This document shows, one piece after another, positions 37,464 to 48,790 of a stretch of DNA of 64,000 bases. The stretch spans positions 18,414,349 to 18,478,348 of the forward strand of contig NC_088318.1 of the NCBI RefSeq assembly GCF_910592395.1. Direction: 5' to 3'. The notes beneath the pieces were generated by a model. That model saw only the letters and a program-made list of their open reading frames with translations, did no database searches and was not told where the DNA came from. A program made the translations under genes and the position numbers. This stretch comes from Lineus longissimus. Lineage: Eukaryota; Nemertea; Pilidiophora; Heteronemertea; Lineidae. Position 1 is the stretch's first letter; each line of letters begins with the position of its first letter.

Positions 37464-39707
37464 TCAGACTGATATAGTTTCCCCGAAGTAGTGATCACAG
37501 TTGAGTAGTGGGCAACTAGAGAACTCAACTGTGTAATCATAGAATAAGAGGGCTTCTTGGGGATTACTCCGTGGACCACCCAGAATGCCACATTCTTCCA
37601 GTGTCAAATGAGGATCCAACATGGCGTCCCTGCTCCGCGATTTATCGGTGAAGATGGCGAGTGTTGATGAGGTTATCCCGGCATGTTCCTGGATCAGCTG
37701 GATAATGCCGTAGATTGGAATGTGTGCATGGACGATGGGGTTGAAATGTCCTGGGTGACTGCGTAACGGCTCAAATGTCACTAATCGCAGCAGAAGCTCA
37801 ACGTACCTGAAGAAAGGGAAATGGACAACTGTAAATGGCATTACTTATGATTCAGCATCTTAATTGTCATGACATCTCCTGACCAAGTCTGCAGCAACCT
37901 GACCAGATGCTGGGATCATGGAACGCGTGATTTTATAGTGATTTCATTGATTGGCACATGACTACAATCCGCAGCAACAAATTTTTTTACCAAGCGATTT
38001 CAGTTGGCTTCAACTTTTGTTCCATTTGGAACTGTTGTAGGAGCAATTATTTGGTAAAATGGGAAAGGGATCTTTACCTTGGTGTCTTCTCCTTATATGG
38101 TCCACATAAGGCTAACTTACAGCAGACACAATGATCAAATGGTTCGTATTTGATTAGTTTGATTCCAGGCTCTTTTGGTTTTGATGTTTCTATGACTTCA
38201 ATTTCCTCATCTTCCTCTTCTTCTTCTTCTTCTTCTTCATCGTCATCATCTTCGATTGCAACAACTTGCCTAAAATGAAGAAATTATCTAATTATTATTG
38301 AAAAGTGGTATAATGAAATAAGATATCAAGAAACTGACTAGTCTCTGAGAAAGGTCACCTACATACACCAGAGGCTAAGTTGTCCAAACTTCCTTTTCAT
38401 CTGAACTATGTGAGCAACCTATTTCATTGTCTGACATCTCTCCACCATAGATATATACTGCAAGTATATTCTCTCCAGCCTCACTGCAGATGCCAGACAC
38501 CCTTCACTTTTAGAGTTGTGGGGGAGGAAGATCAAGGGAGAGGCTGTCATCTTTTGAATATCTCGGCTTCTGTGAATTATAAGATCAGTTTACCTCGAGA
38601 GCTGAATACCATTGGAAAACTCCAAGTATTCCACTTCCCCGCTATTGTCTCCGTCCAAAAGTTGAGCAAAGAGGTGGAGCTCTACCATGTTGCATGGAAC
38701 ATTCAGATCAAACATACCTAGAAATATAACGAGGCAGTTTTCAAATGAATTCAGTAGACTATAGGCTCCATAGACTTGCTCAAAGATTGTCTATTTCACT
38801 TGAGGCCTAAATGCCAGTCCAAATCTTCCACTTTCCTGTAAATGCCTATTTTACACAACAGTTGAAAACAAGAAACTGTAAGCTTAATCATAAAAACCCT
38901 CGAGAGAATACCTCTCTAATATTCTTGCCAATGACAACAGAACTTCATCCTACTCACCAGATTTGAACTCGTCATAACTTAAAACACCTTCCTGATGGAC
39001 ATCATATCTCCTAAACAAATCTATAGCTTTTTGGCAGTTTTTCTCAAGCCATTTTCCCATGCGATCGACAAAGTGATCAAATATGTCACCAGAGTTTCTG
39101 ATCTCTGTGCATCGTTTCTCCAATTTTTCCTGTAAATCAGAAATTATTAGGAGGTCACTATAAACTTCTGGTCAATTTTAAGAAAAGTAAAACTAAACAA
39201 GTGAAATGGAACATGATGTTCTATTAGGTCTACTATCTGTTCCAACTACTTTTCATACCAATTCATTAAAAAGTACATTCGATCTTTTACAGAAGGCTTT
39301 AAACTCAACCTTCTAGTCGTAATTACAGACCTCAACCAAAACTCACCAAAGCTTTGTCCGACTTTGATACCTTCTTCCCCTTTCTCCTTCCCTTCTTTCC
39401 TTTCTTGCCCTTTTTGCCCTTCTTTGGCCCTTTCCCATTTTCACCCAACATGGTGTCGGGTTCGAGACTGGCTGGATTACTCCCATCACTCTTCCCTGAT
39501 GCTTTCCTGGGGAGAAAAAGTAAAATAAAAAAGGAAAGTATTAATTAATTTTTAAAAAGATGCATGGTCATGGATGAGAGAGATGACTGATGAGAGCAAA
39601 CTCGTGAAATAAGTTTTTTTTTAAACATCCCCAGAAATACAGAGTTTGACGAATACAGGAAATGAGAGTTACCCATTCTTCTTTCCTTTCTTTTTCTTGA
39701 TCGGCAT
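37464..39707 (-). CDS. EF-hand protein with Lys-rich N-terminus, acidic linker and conserved C-terminal domain
   Basis: Six exons in transcript order: 39673-39707, 39347-39506, 38958-39129, 38594-38717, 38078-38269 and 37464-37806. All junctions are in phase, giving 341 residues. The start is MPIKKKKGKK. Residues up to about 65 are a Lys/Gly-rich basic tail. An EF-hand pair follows: a degenerate loop (DVHQEGVLSYDE) and a canonical loop (DGDNSGEVEYLE), split by an intron. Next come an acidic run of Asp/Glu, a CVCCKLALC cysteine cluster and a C-terminal domain of about 110 residues with alternating strands (LLLRLVTFEPLRSHPGHFNP... LTLEECGILGG). That domain resembles a beta-grasp/ubiquitin-like fold, which is an inference. 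I expect a calcium-binding, possibly ciliary or cytoplasmic protein, but I do not recognise a named orthologue. It is convergent with FANCA. Confidence 0.8.
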
Positions 39708-40035
39708 TCCGTTTCATAAATATGAGGCGAAAACAATGAAAATGTTCAAATGACAGCTAATTGTTTACGTCCACCATCATGTAACTATAAAAATCATGTG
39801 ACCGGTCATGTGACTGCCCAAAACTGAAACCTCCACTATTTCCGTATCCGGTTGTTTTGGCGGGAAATCATAATTTCCACGATTGTTCAGGTGGCACAAC
39901 ACAGTAGGGACGGGGTCCGTTTTGTCCACCCAGAGAAATGTAGTTCTTAAAATGCAGACCACATCTGGCATGTCTGGTAACCAGGAAAAGAAGCATGGAA
40001 AAATAAAAGCTCCAATTTGTAGTCTTTGACAGTAG

Positions 40036-40041
40036 TTTATT
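40036..40041 (-). terminator. Candidate poly(A) signal for TMEM170
   Basis: AATAAA on the minus strand, about 350 bp downstream of the TMEM170 stop. It is the first such hexamer I found in that direction. Confidence 0.35.
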
Positions 40042-40388
40042 CTTTTAAATATTGACAATACAGTATGGTTACAAATCAATAAATACATTTTTATGTATAT
40101 GTATGTACATTTTAGCAGTTACATGCATTACAACTGTAGATTTACATCATCCGATTGGAAATTTGATGAGCCTGTCTGCAGCATGTTATCCTTAACAGTT
40201 ATATTATGTGTCCTCAAAGATGTATCTCTTTTGGCTAATTCCATTGTTCACTCACAGTCCAAAATGGCACTACTATTTCTATCACACACCATAAGGAGAT
40301 CTGGGTTTAGAATTGGAGTCAAAATAGCACAAGAAAAACCAGTGTTTGAACCAGTCCCCAACAGTGTCCATCAGACTGAGTAGACCGT

Positions 40389-41344
40389 TCATAATGTTGC
40401 TATAATCCTCGTAAATGATATGAAGATCACAAGTATGGTCTGTCCGACACCCCACACCAGTGAATAGAGAGGTGCCATTGTGAATCCGGATGCCCTGTAC
40501 ACACCAGCGATGGCTGCACCTGAAATTGATAAGAGACAAAATTAAATTAAACAAAATCAGAACCATTTGATAATGTTGATCAAGAAAGGATTATACTCTA
40601 ATCTAATGGAAAAAGCACTGTTTTGTTGATTTCAAAATGTCACACCGCTTAGAGGGACATTTACACACAAGCTCATCAGGCCTTTCTTTGATCCAAGAGT
40701 TCACTTTTTTAACCTCTATTGAAGACAGGATATGTCATTCCAAAGGGTGTCCTTTGATAGTTTCTACTGCACAACTTACTTGTAGCTACTCCTCCTGTAA
40801 GAGGGCTAACAACACCCATGACTAGAATGACGGCAGGAATGAAGCGGCCAATCTTATGCTTTCTTAATCTGCAGAAAGCTATGATGGCTGCCACAGCATG
40901 AACAAATATCGATGAGAACAATGCCCACAGGAACACTTGGTACCAGATTTCTGAAGAAAAAAAAATTATTTGGTTAGCAAAACTCATATAGTAACAGTAT
41001 ACAAATCAAATGGAACTTATATGTTTACCTTTTGATGAGTTACTCGACTCCACAACTGAGAGAGAATGAATGTCAATGACATAGATATGATTACAGTGGC
41101 ACTGATATGTCCAAGGAAGCAATGATAATGTAAGAAAGATTGAGAAGCATTTGGCAGCTGTTGCAATCCAGAAGTTTTTCATTTTATCTTATATTTTTTT
41201 TCATTAGTAAAATATAGAAATGTGTCATAATTTGAATGGTTTTTTATCCATACCTGCAAAGCCATTTAGAGGATCCTTCGGTGACAACCCAATCACATTC
41301 TCTATAGAATCTAAATCACCACTCTGGAAATCATTTCTTCCCAT
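40389..41344 (-). CDS. TMEM170A: Transmembrane protein 170
   Basis: A small multi-pass ER/nuclear-envelope membrane protein. The vertebrate paralogue TMEM170A is reported to shape ER sheets and the nuclear envelope. Three exons: 41254-41344, 40780-40950 and 40389-40519, all in phase 1, giving 130 residues. After a short soluble N-terminus, the family signature is clear: EIWYQVFLWALFSSIFVHAV, then LRKHKIGRF, MGVVSPLTGG, TSAAIAGVYRASG, and a final GVGQTILV...FTRIIATL. Three to four hydrophobic segments are visible. It cannot be assigned to the A or B paralogue because that duplication is vertebrate. Its 5' end faces CFDP1 across about 560 bp. Confidence 0.95.
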
Positions 41345-41901
41345 TGTAGATCATGTGACCATCTTAGTTAAGTGACAAATAAGAAACCTGAAGAGAGACA
41401 AAGGTTGGAACTGATAACATGATGAACGTGTGCAGTACCGGAAAGTTACAACAGTATACGTGATGTATGTAGTAATCTATTTCAACGATTTCGACGTTAG
41501 TGGCGCTCCATATGATTTACACAAAAATTCACAGTCAGCAGGTCAAACTTGAACTTGAAGCATATTTACCACAAAAATACGGAATAGTCAATACTTTTTG
41601 TATTAAGCATTATTTGAGTTTTGTACTCACCCTGTAACATTTATAAATTGATGACTCGTTTATGAGAAATTCGCAATTTATTGACTGCAATAGGAAATTA
41701 CTCAAACGAATTGGCCAAACTCGCCCCAGTCATGCCAAACGTTCAGAACGAAATCAGCGCCTCTAGTGTCAAGTTGACGAATTGGCGGCGCTTATCCCAC
41801 GAAATGACTACTGCGCAAGCGCAAAGTTGTTACTTCCGGTCAATTAAATTTACCCTCAGCTAAATTTTGTATGCTATAAAACGTCGTTTATTTCACCAAA
41901 A
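41345..41901. promoter_or_regulatory. TMEM170/CFDP1 divergent promoter region
   Basis: Start codons of the two genes are 557 bp apart and point away from each other. The interval should contain both 5' UTRs and a shared or overlapping promoter. No TATA box stands out. A gcgcaagcgc-type GC palindrome lies near 41813. Confidence 0.5.
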
Positions 41902-44900
41902 ATGTCTGATTCTGACGATTACGATGAAAGTAGTGACGAAGATTACGTGCCTAAAGGTATATCCTATCTTCTGTGTTGGGCATTTCTCTATCGAATGTAT
42001 TGTTTGCCTTTCTTTTGTTGAAAAACAAAATCGAAATGAAAAAGAATGCTATGCCAGCGCCAAGCGGCAGCGCCACGAGCCAGCCTGCATGCAGTGGTGC
42101 AGTGGCAGGCAATGCTCAGCTGAAGCTAGCTGCATGCATGACACCGATGAAGATGTATGGATTTGATTGATCCGCCGACTGATTGACTGATCTCCTGATG
42201 TAGCAGTAACTGTAGTGTAAGATAAAAATTAGGCCTAGGTATTACTGGACAAGTTCAACGGAACGAGTTTACAATCCCCAATCATACCCCAAAAAAAGGT
42301 CATCGGTTGACTAACGAAGCACGATTGTACAATGGATTTATAGTTGAATGCGATCAAACTACGTCATTTCCGATCGGGGATTGTAAACTTCAACCAGATC
42401 AACTGATGATGATTGCTACCGACAGCAGTTAGCTACCGAGTAATGAATGAGGACCTTAACATTTCCAGCTGAAGATGTGAGTGAAGAGGAAGAATCTGGT
42501 GAAGATGAAGACTTGGACCCAGCAGCTGGGGACGAAGGTGCTGCAAGCAACGGTGCTGATGGGTTAACCAAAAAGGGAAAGAGGAAGAAAAACGGAGAAA
42601 CTATCAAAAGGTACAAAAAGTTCTGCCCTCCAGAAGAAATAAAATGGGCTTATCTTGCATTGATCCAACTATGGTGCCATGTCAGAGCAACTGTACAGAA
42701 CCTCTTCTATATGTACCAGAAATAGTGAGAATAGTTTTAAGAAAAGTTAAGTGGATTGGCACAAAGTTTCCAAAATCAAAATGTCAAACAGAGAAAAGAG
42801 TTGTCTTGAAAATGTACTTTTAACTGCATTAAGTCTGATGCAATTCAAATTGTTTTTTAGGCAAAGAAAGGGTGGCATAAAACTAGAAGGTGAAGCTGAA
42901 GAGGATACCGAAGATGATGAGGAAGAGAGAAAAGAGAAAGAAGAGAAAGATAAAATCATAAACGAGGAAGTTGCGAAGGAAATGGAATTAATGAAGGAGA
43001 AGGAAGAGACAAAGAAAATTGATGATCTCTGGTCAAGCTTTCTCGGTGACGTGAAACAAAAACCTAAATCTGCCATGGCGTCAAAGAGTTCAGCTTGTCC
43101 AAGTACCAGTAAACCTGGTTGTTCAGGATCTCTTGCAAGTTTATCAAAGGTGATTACAAGTGTTTATGTTTGCAGAAATGCACTAATTTTCTTTTTCTCA
43201 CAATAACTTTAAATGCCGTCCATCTCGACTATCCAAAAACTTGCATGCATAATCCAAGTAAATTTACTAAGATTGTTTTTTTAGAGTGAGTTCATCTTTT
43301 GCAGCCAGTCTCATTAAGTCTATCATCATCGTCTACAAAATCCACGTCATCACCTCCAAGTGAAAAGAAGCCAGAAAAGGTCACAATAACAAAAATATTT
43401 GATTTTGCCGGAGAAGAAGTGAGGTAAGACCAGTTATCAAAGGAAGGAAAACTTTATAATTTTTAGTACCATTTGAACCAGATCCATGATAAACATGTAG
43501 GTTGGTTGTGGTTGAAAATTAGATGTCGAAATGCTTCATATGCCATTATTCACTGATCAGATTAAGTGTCGCATCAATTTCAGTCCAATTCAATAAATCA
43601 CTAAGATTGCTTTGATGTGTTTTCACCAGAGTCACCAAGGAGGTTGCTGCCGATTCTAAAGAAGCCAAAGAAGCAACGAAAGAGCAGACGTCGGGGGATG
43701 AGAAAGAGTCACCAGCAACGTCTTCACCTGGAGCCGGAATTTCAGGGTGAGATGCCTCATCTTATTTCATTGAGAGAGACTCAATAGCCGATGCCAGGGG
43801 TGTCGTTTTCTAACAATATAATGGTCAGTCATGGTCGATGTATGTCAGCTCAAAAGCCAATATTTGGTCAGTTTCAGAGATTTTTCCCAAAGGCAACCCC
43901 TGACCCTCCTAATCTCACCTACGCACTGAACAGGGATAGGGGCCCCAAGTTTGTCATACCAAACAAATATGATGTTTTTCATTTGATAAAAAGGACCTAA
44001 AAGTGTTGATGGACCTAGGTTTCTCATGAGAAAATCTTTTATGCAGATAGCCCCTTTAAGTTTTCCTTTCCCAGTCCATCATCACTGTTCTTCTCCGTTG
44101 CAGAGTTAAAAGACCTGCTGGAGGTCTGGGAAGTGTGTTGGGCAAGATTGGCAAGAAAACAAAAATAAGTGTCCTGGTAAGTGTCTTCATTTGTAAGTGT
44201 CTCTGAATGTATTCAGCAGTGATCGGATGTATCCACATTTTGCATTACCAAATTTACTGCCCTCACCGCAGGGTTGTGCCAAAGCCAAAATAGCACTTAA
44301 ACCTTTGTATGTTGCTTAATTTCATAAAGCAAGTGTTGCAGTTATGAGATCCTCTACATGACATAAGTTTTCTTTGTGCATAATAAAGATATTTTCTGAA
44401 AACAACAACTTTGTTCAATTTGACTTATTCAGAACAGTTCCGGGGACAAAGAGACATTTGGGGAGTTTGACGATATCAAGACAAGTACTGCTTGGGACCA
44501 GACGGGAAGTTTACGATCGGGAAATCAAATTGACGGTGATACAGATTCGAACGAATCTCTTAAAAAGGTTTCGGATGCATCGCTGATTGTTGCTGAACAA
44601 AGTTATCTTCGTATTGATTCAAATGACATCAGTAGGACTGAAGCAGATTCTGGGACACACTTGTTTTGTAAAGCAGACTTCAAACCTGACCAGACGACTC
44701 GATCGACAGTGTCTCCACCAATGAAACAGCTGGGACGTTTTTCGTGCCGGAGTAACTGTGAGGGTATGTGTGTGTGCTTCATGCCTAGGAAGAGTGGCCT
44801 TCCTCCACCTCAGCAGGATGATCCATTGGATAAATTCTTGAAAGATCGTGAAAATCATTGGGACAGTGATGAAGAACCGAGTCTACAGATTCGAAGCCTT

Positions 44901-46093
44901 GTTAATTTAACTTGAATCTTTTAATATGTTATTGAAAATTGTTGCTGAGTAAAGATTTTCTACATATTATCCGTAGCCTGCCTGCCTGGTGATAAGTAAC
45001 ATAACTTATTTCAGCATGTTGTTAAGACTGATGTTTATGTATGAGAGATTTACCCCTTGAGTAACTTATTACCCTGGCTCTTTAAAAAGTGTGCTATTGC
45101 ACCACATTTGCAAGATGTGAATGAATGTATATTTTAGCTGAATCATATACAATGAGAGAGTATTATTTAAAATGAGCATTTATGTAAATCATGTAAAGAC
45201 TTTTGATTATTGAGCATTTATAGATAATAAAATTGTAGTTGTTCAAAATATTGTATGAGTTGATGATTTCATAATGTAGTCGGGGATGATCTGATCAAAT
45301 GACTGCTCAGATGAGACATAAACACCACTCACATAAGCTTGACCAGCAAAGGAGAAATTGTCGACTTGGATTCAAACCCATGACTCTAAGATTAAGAGTC
45401 TTGACACCTTAGCCAATACGCTACTACGCTTGGTACTATTGTCAGAGCAATAACAGCCACGGAGGCAGAGACCTCATTCTGATTCTGAAAGTAACTGGTT
45501 TGTGGATCATTCATGAAAGATGTGGCCTTATTTCAAAGTTGAAGAAATATTTCAGCTGGAGGCTGTGATGACTCTTAGGGTGTCTGTCAATTATCGAGCT
45601 TGTTGTATGCTACTTATATCCTCCATGATGGACTCGTTTCAGGACAAGTCTAAACTTGACTGGGATTCGTTCAAACAGAAAGAAGGCATAGATGAGGAGC
45701 TGAAGATCCATAACCGTGGCAAGGATGGGTAAGTTGATAATCATGATGACAGGCCCGAAGAAACATTCACCTCTCTGAAATTACTTGACATGGGATTCTA
45801 GCAAGTGAACTCTCATCCTGTGTCCTCGAAACATTTTATACCTACCCAAGAGGTTCTAGTTGTCTCACCATCTATGTGGTAAAGATAAGATACTCCATTA
45901 TGAAAATGAAACATTTCAACCAAGGTGTTGTAGAATAGTTTATTCTAAACATGCTTCTTAAATAGTATTGCAATCACCATTAAGATTTTCACACTTGTCC
46001 TTTTTCAGCTACATAGAGAGGAAGAAATTCTTGGAGAAAGTTGACTACAATCAGTTTGAGATTGAGAGGAACCTTCGACTTGGAAAAAGATGA
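41902..46093 (+). CDS. CFDP1: Craniofacial development protein 1 (BCNT domain)
   Basis: This is the metazoan homologue of yeast Swc5, associated with SRCAP-type remodelling that deposits H2A.Z. Eight exons: 41902-41956, 42469-42610, 42861-43149, 43305-43423, 43630-43746, 44104-44176, 45643-45728 and 46009-46093. All junctions are in phase, giving 321 residues (human 299). The N-terminus is acidic ([18 protein letters not shown]), as in the family. Then come [12 protein letters not shown], the [18 protein letters not shown] motif, [19 protein letters not shown], and the C-terminal BCNT domain ([32 protein letters not shown], then FEIERNLRL). Intron 1 contains a short GC-rich patch of unknown nature (about 42050-42160). 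A second possible terminal exon lies between exons 6 and 7. Confidence 0.95.
44433..44915 (+). CDS. CFDP1: Candidate alternative terminal exon of CFDP1
   Basis: A good acceptor (tgacttattcag) opens a frame of 160 residues ending in TGA, phase 0, matching the end of CFDP1 exon 6. Splicing here would replace the BCNT domain with an acidic, Ser/Thr/Asp-rich tail. That tail has a Cys cluster ([18 protein letters not shown]) and ends [20 protein letters not shown]..., then SLVNLT. A poly(A) signal follows at 45226. I do not recognise the sequence. It might instead be an exon of an unrelated gene captured in the intron, but codon usage and the clean frame argue that it is coding. Confidence 0.6.
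   Translation, partial: NSSGDKETFGEFDDIKTSTAWDQTGSLRSGNQIDGDTDSNESLKKVSDASLIVAEQSYLRIDSNDISRTEADSGTHLFCKADFKPDQTTRSTVSPPMKQLGRFSCRSNCEGMCVCFMPRKSGLPPPQQDDPLDKFLKDRENHWDSDEEPSLQIRSLVNLT
45226..45231 (+). terminator. Poly(A) signal after the alternative CFDP1 exon
   Basis: AATAAA about 310 bp after the TGA of the frame at 44433-44915, in AT-rich 3' UTR-like sequence and upstream of the last two regular CFDP1 exons. Confidence 0.5.
45345..45435 (-). repeat. tRNA-derived SINE head in CFDP1 intron
   Basis: On the minus strand the sequence has box A (TTGGCTAAGGTG), an anticodon-like hairpin (ACTCT...AGAGT) and box B (GGTTTGAATCC) at normal spacing. Acceptor-stem pairing is poor, so it reads as a SINE remnant. 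It is not related to the tRNA-like heads of the 16 kb array. Confidence 0.6.
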
Positions 46094-46366
46094 TGAATTT
46101 AATTGGATACTGATAAACTCTTATCAATGGACAATATCACAGTGCAAAGAAACATGTAAAGATTTCCTGTATTTCTTCCTGCTAGATTGAAGTGGGAATG
46201 TGTTAACGTGTCTCAGAATTCATTTCTCGGAATCAAGTGAAGGAAATCTGGCATGGAGATGACAAGGTTTGATAGGTTTTCATGTTCAGTTATTAGACTA
46301 CAGCATAAACTGTTGAAACAAGACTGTCTTGTTCTTACACTGAACTGACTTTTATACAATAATCTG

Positions 46367-46372
46367 AATAAA
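46367..46372 (+). terminator. Poly(A) signal of CFDP1
   Basis: AATAAA 274 bp after the CFDP1 BCNT-exon stop codon and shortly before the minisatellite region begins. Confidence 0.55.
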
Positions 46373-46429
46373 TATTTCTACAAATCAGAATAACTGATTC
46401 AATTGTTAACTTGACCATGTCTCTTGTAC

Positions 46430-48450
46430 TCTCCCAGGTTGTGACTGCATTATCCTAGCAGTACATGTAGAAAGCACTGAGACAGTTCAGACAGCGAAGG
46501 GAACCAGGTTGTGACTTGCTTCCCTTCTCCTTGCTCAGATAATGTCTTTATTACACACAGGTTGGGACTGTCTTCTTTTGCCTTTGAATGCTCTGAAACC
46601 ATTCTTGAGTATGTCCCAGGCACACTGGTTGTGACCGTCTTCTTTCCCTTGGAGTGCTCCAAGACGGCTAAGGTAGCGAGTGTCTTCCCTTGGAGCTAAA
46701 TGCTCATAAACGGCTCTGAAACTGTCATTTAAAAACACGGGTTGCTACTGTCCTCTTTCTTTGGAATGCTCCAAAACTGTTCTTAACTGTGTCCTAGGCA
46801 CACTGGTTGTGACGGTCTTCTTTCCATGGAGCGCTCGAAGACATATCTTAACTATGCCTCAGAAATATAGGTTGTGACTGACTTCTTTCCATGGAGCGCT
46901 CGAAGACATATCTTGACTATGCCTTGGAGATATAGGTTGTGACTGTCTTCTTTCCATGGAGCGCTCGAAGACATCTCTTGACCATGCCTCAGAGATATAG
47001 GTTGTGACTGTCTTCTTTCCATGGAGCGCTCGAAGACATCTCTTGACTATGCCTCGGAGATATAGGTTGTGACTGTCGTCCCTTGTAGCCAAATGACGGC
47101 TCTGAAAACGTCTCTTAAACACATTGTCTTGTTTTCCCTTGGCGCGCTCCAAGACAGCTCATGAATACGCCTCTGACATGATGAGACCTTGGTAGGATTA
47201 GAGGACTGGAATGAGACAGTAGTGCACCATATCTCTGCTGGATGTGCCCTCCCCTTCATAGCTCGCCATGTTGCCAGAGAGTGTACCAAGTCATTGCTGG
47301 ATGTGCCATGCCCCTTCACTATGCATGCTCTGTCTGACCTAGATGTGTACTCTCCCAATGTGGTGCACCATGTTTCCACTGGGTGGGCCTTGTCTCCACC
47401 CTTAGGAAAAATGGGACCTGGCCCATACCTGGCTGCCCAAGGTCAGTGAGCCACCCTGGGCCAAGCCTGGTCCTGACTGTGCTATATTGATGTATTTTTG
47501 GTGGCACGTTCTGCATGAAAGAAAGGACTTTGGGAGGATTCACCAGTCTTCTAAGATGACTGTGGTCCCAAGTAGTACTCAAGTTGTACTTAAAGAGTTG
47601 TCAGGTACAACCAGTCTCGTGAGATCAGATAACCAACTGGCAGATGTTGGTTGTTCCATTGTCCGTCCTTGTGAGATGATTACCATGGTACAACCAAATC
47701 AGTTGTCTTGTATCACCCATGAAGAACGCAAGTGTAATGTTGTCGTGTACAGCTAAAGGACCATTTGAAGGTTGTGTCTATGTCTTCCCAACCTGACCAG
47801 ATAACCAGCTAGAAGAGGTTTGTTGTTACGTGGGCTGTCCTGTCGTCCCCAAAGTTTGGCGTAATTTTTTAAGTTGTGTCAAGGTCTTCCCAACCTGACC
47901 AGATAACCAGCTGGCAGAGGGTAGTTGTTTCAGAGTTTTTAGGTTGTGTCAAGGCCTTCACAATCTGAATAGATAAGCAGCTGGCAGAGGTTGATTGTTT
48001 CGACATCCCACAAACAGAAAGATATTGGGATTTCACCAATCTTAATTGCAGTTGCCTGTACCATGACGGAAGAACGACGAAAAAGCGCGATGGTCTTCAT
48101 GATTTTGCTTGGGTTTGGGAGTTCCTGGGCTGATAAGGGCAGACACACATTGGGTCAGGTCAAGTATTGGGGTTGAGAAAGTGTTAGGTGTTGGTGCAGG
48201 GGGCCTACCCTTAGGATAAATGTGTCTCAATGTTACCAAGGCAAACTGACAACCGACATGATCCGACAACCAGCTGGCGAAGGTTGGTTGTTCTATTGTC
48301 TGTTCTACGTATCCATAGCCCAATGAACTGGGATCTGACCATCTTCCCTTGTCTTGGAAAACACAGAGACAGCCCTGACACTGTCTCAGACACACGGGTT
48401 GCAACTCGCTTCCCTTGAAGCTGAATACTGGACAGTTCTGACAACAAGTC
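46430..48450 (-). repeat. Decayed relative of the foldback satellite, inverted
   Basis: Repeats built on ggttgtgactgtcttc and ccatggagcgctcgaagaca fill this stretch. The clearest run has a 65 bp period (46870, 46935, 47000, 47065). Its core is the complement of minisatellite A (gtcacaacc). At about 47220-47330, gctggatgtgccctcccctt and then gtgtaccaagtc match the complement of the minisatellite B end of the units (about 2090-2165). A third tract (47760-48000 and 48240-48300) repeats gaccagataaccagctggca. The order is inverted relative to the array, and the inverted arms and tRNA-like heads are not visible. Confidence 0.75.
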
Positions 48451-48539
48451 GTTGTGTGTTAGAGACTGGTATATAACTGTGTCATTGCTTCCATGGGGAG
48501 AGTCGCCAACTGTGCATTAGACAGTGTCAGAAATGTCTT

Positions 48540-48790
48540 TGAGTGGTCACAACAAAGGCATATTGTCACAACCTCAGAGCGAAAGAAACACTGCGAGAGC
48601 GGTCTTGTTTCAAAATAATGAAAGACGGTCACAGCCAGTCACAGCCAGGAGCCAACCTTCAGTGTTCCACAAAAGGAAACCAGTCACAGCCTGCGTTAGA
48701 GACACATACTCTAAAGCCTCCAATGATCACTCTGTTATGTCCTTCCTTTAAGGTTTAAGATGCAATAAGAGAAGACACGTCTCAGTTAGT
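48540..48790 (+). repeat. Short minisatellite A-like tract, direct orientation
   Basis: gtcacagccagtcacagccagg and related copies occur on the plus strand, opposite in orientation to the preceding 2 kb. Together they suggest that an inverted pair of element remnants once flanked this interval. Confidence 0.5.

Noticed and set aside
42020-42170. GC-rich Ala/Ser-coding patch in CFDP1 intron 1
   Set aside because: No flanking splice sites in phase with CFDP1. It is probably a repeat fragment.
43791-44000. Open frame of 69 codons in a CFDP1 intron
   Set aside because: No acceptor in phase and no similarity to BCNT proteins.
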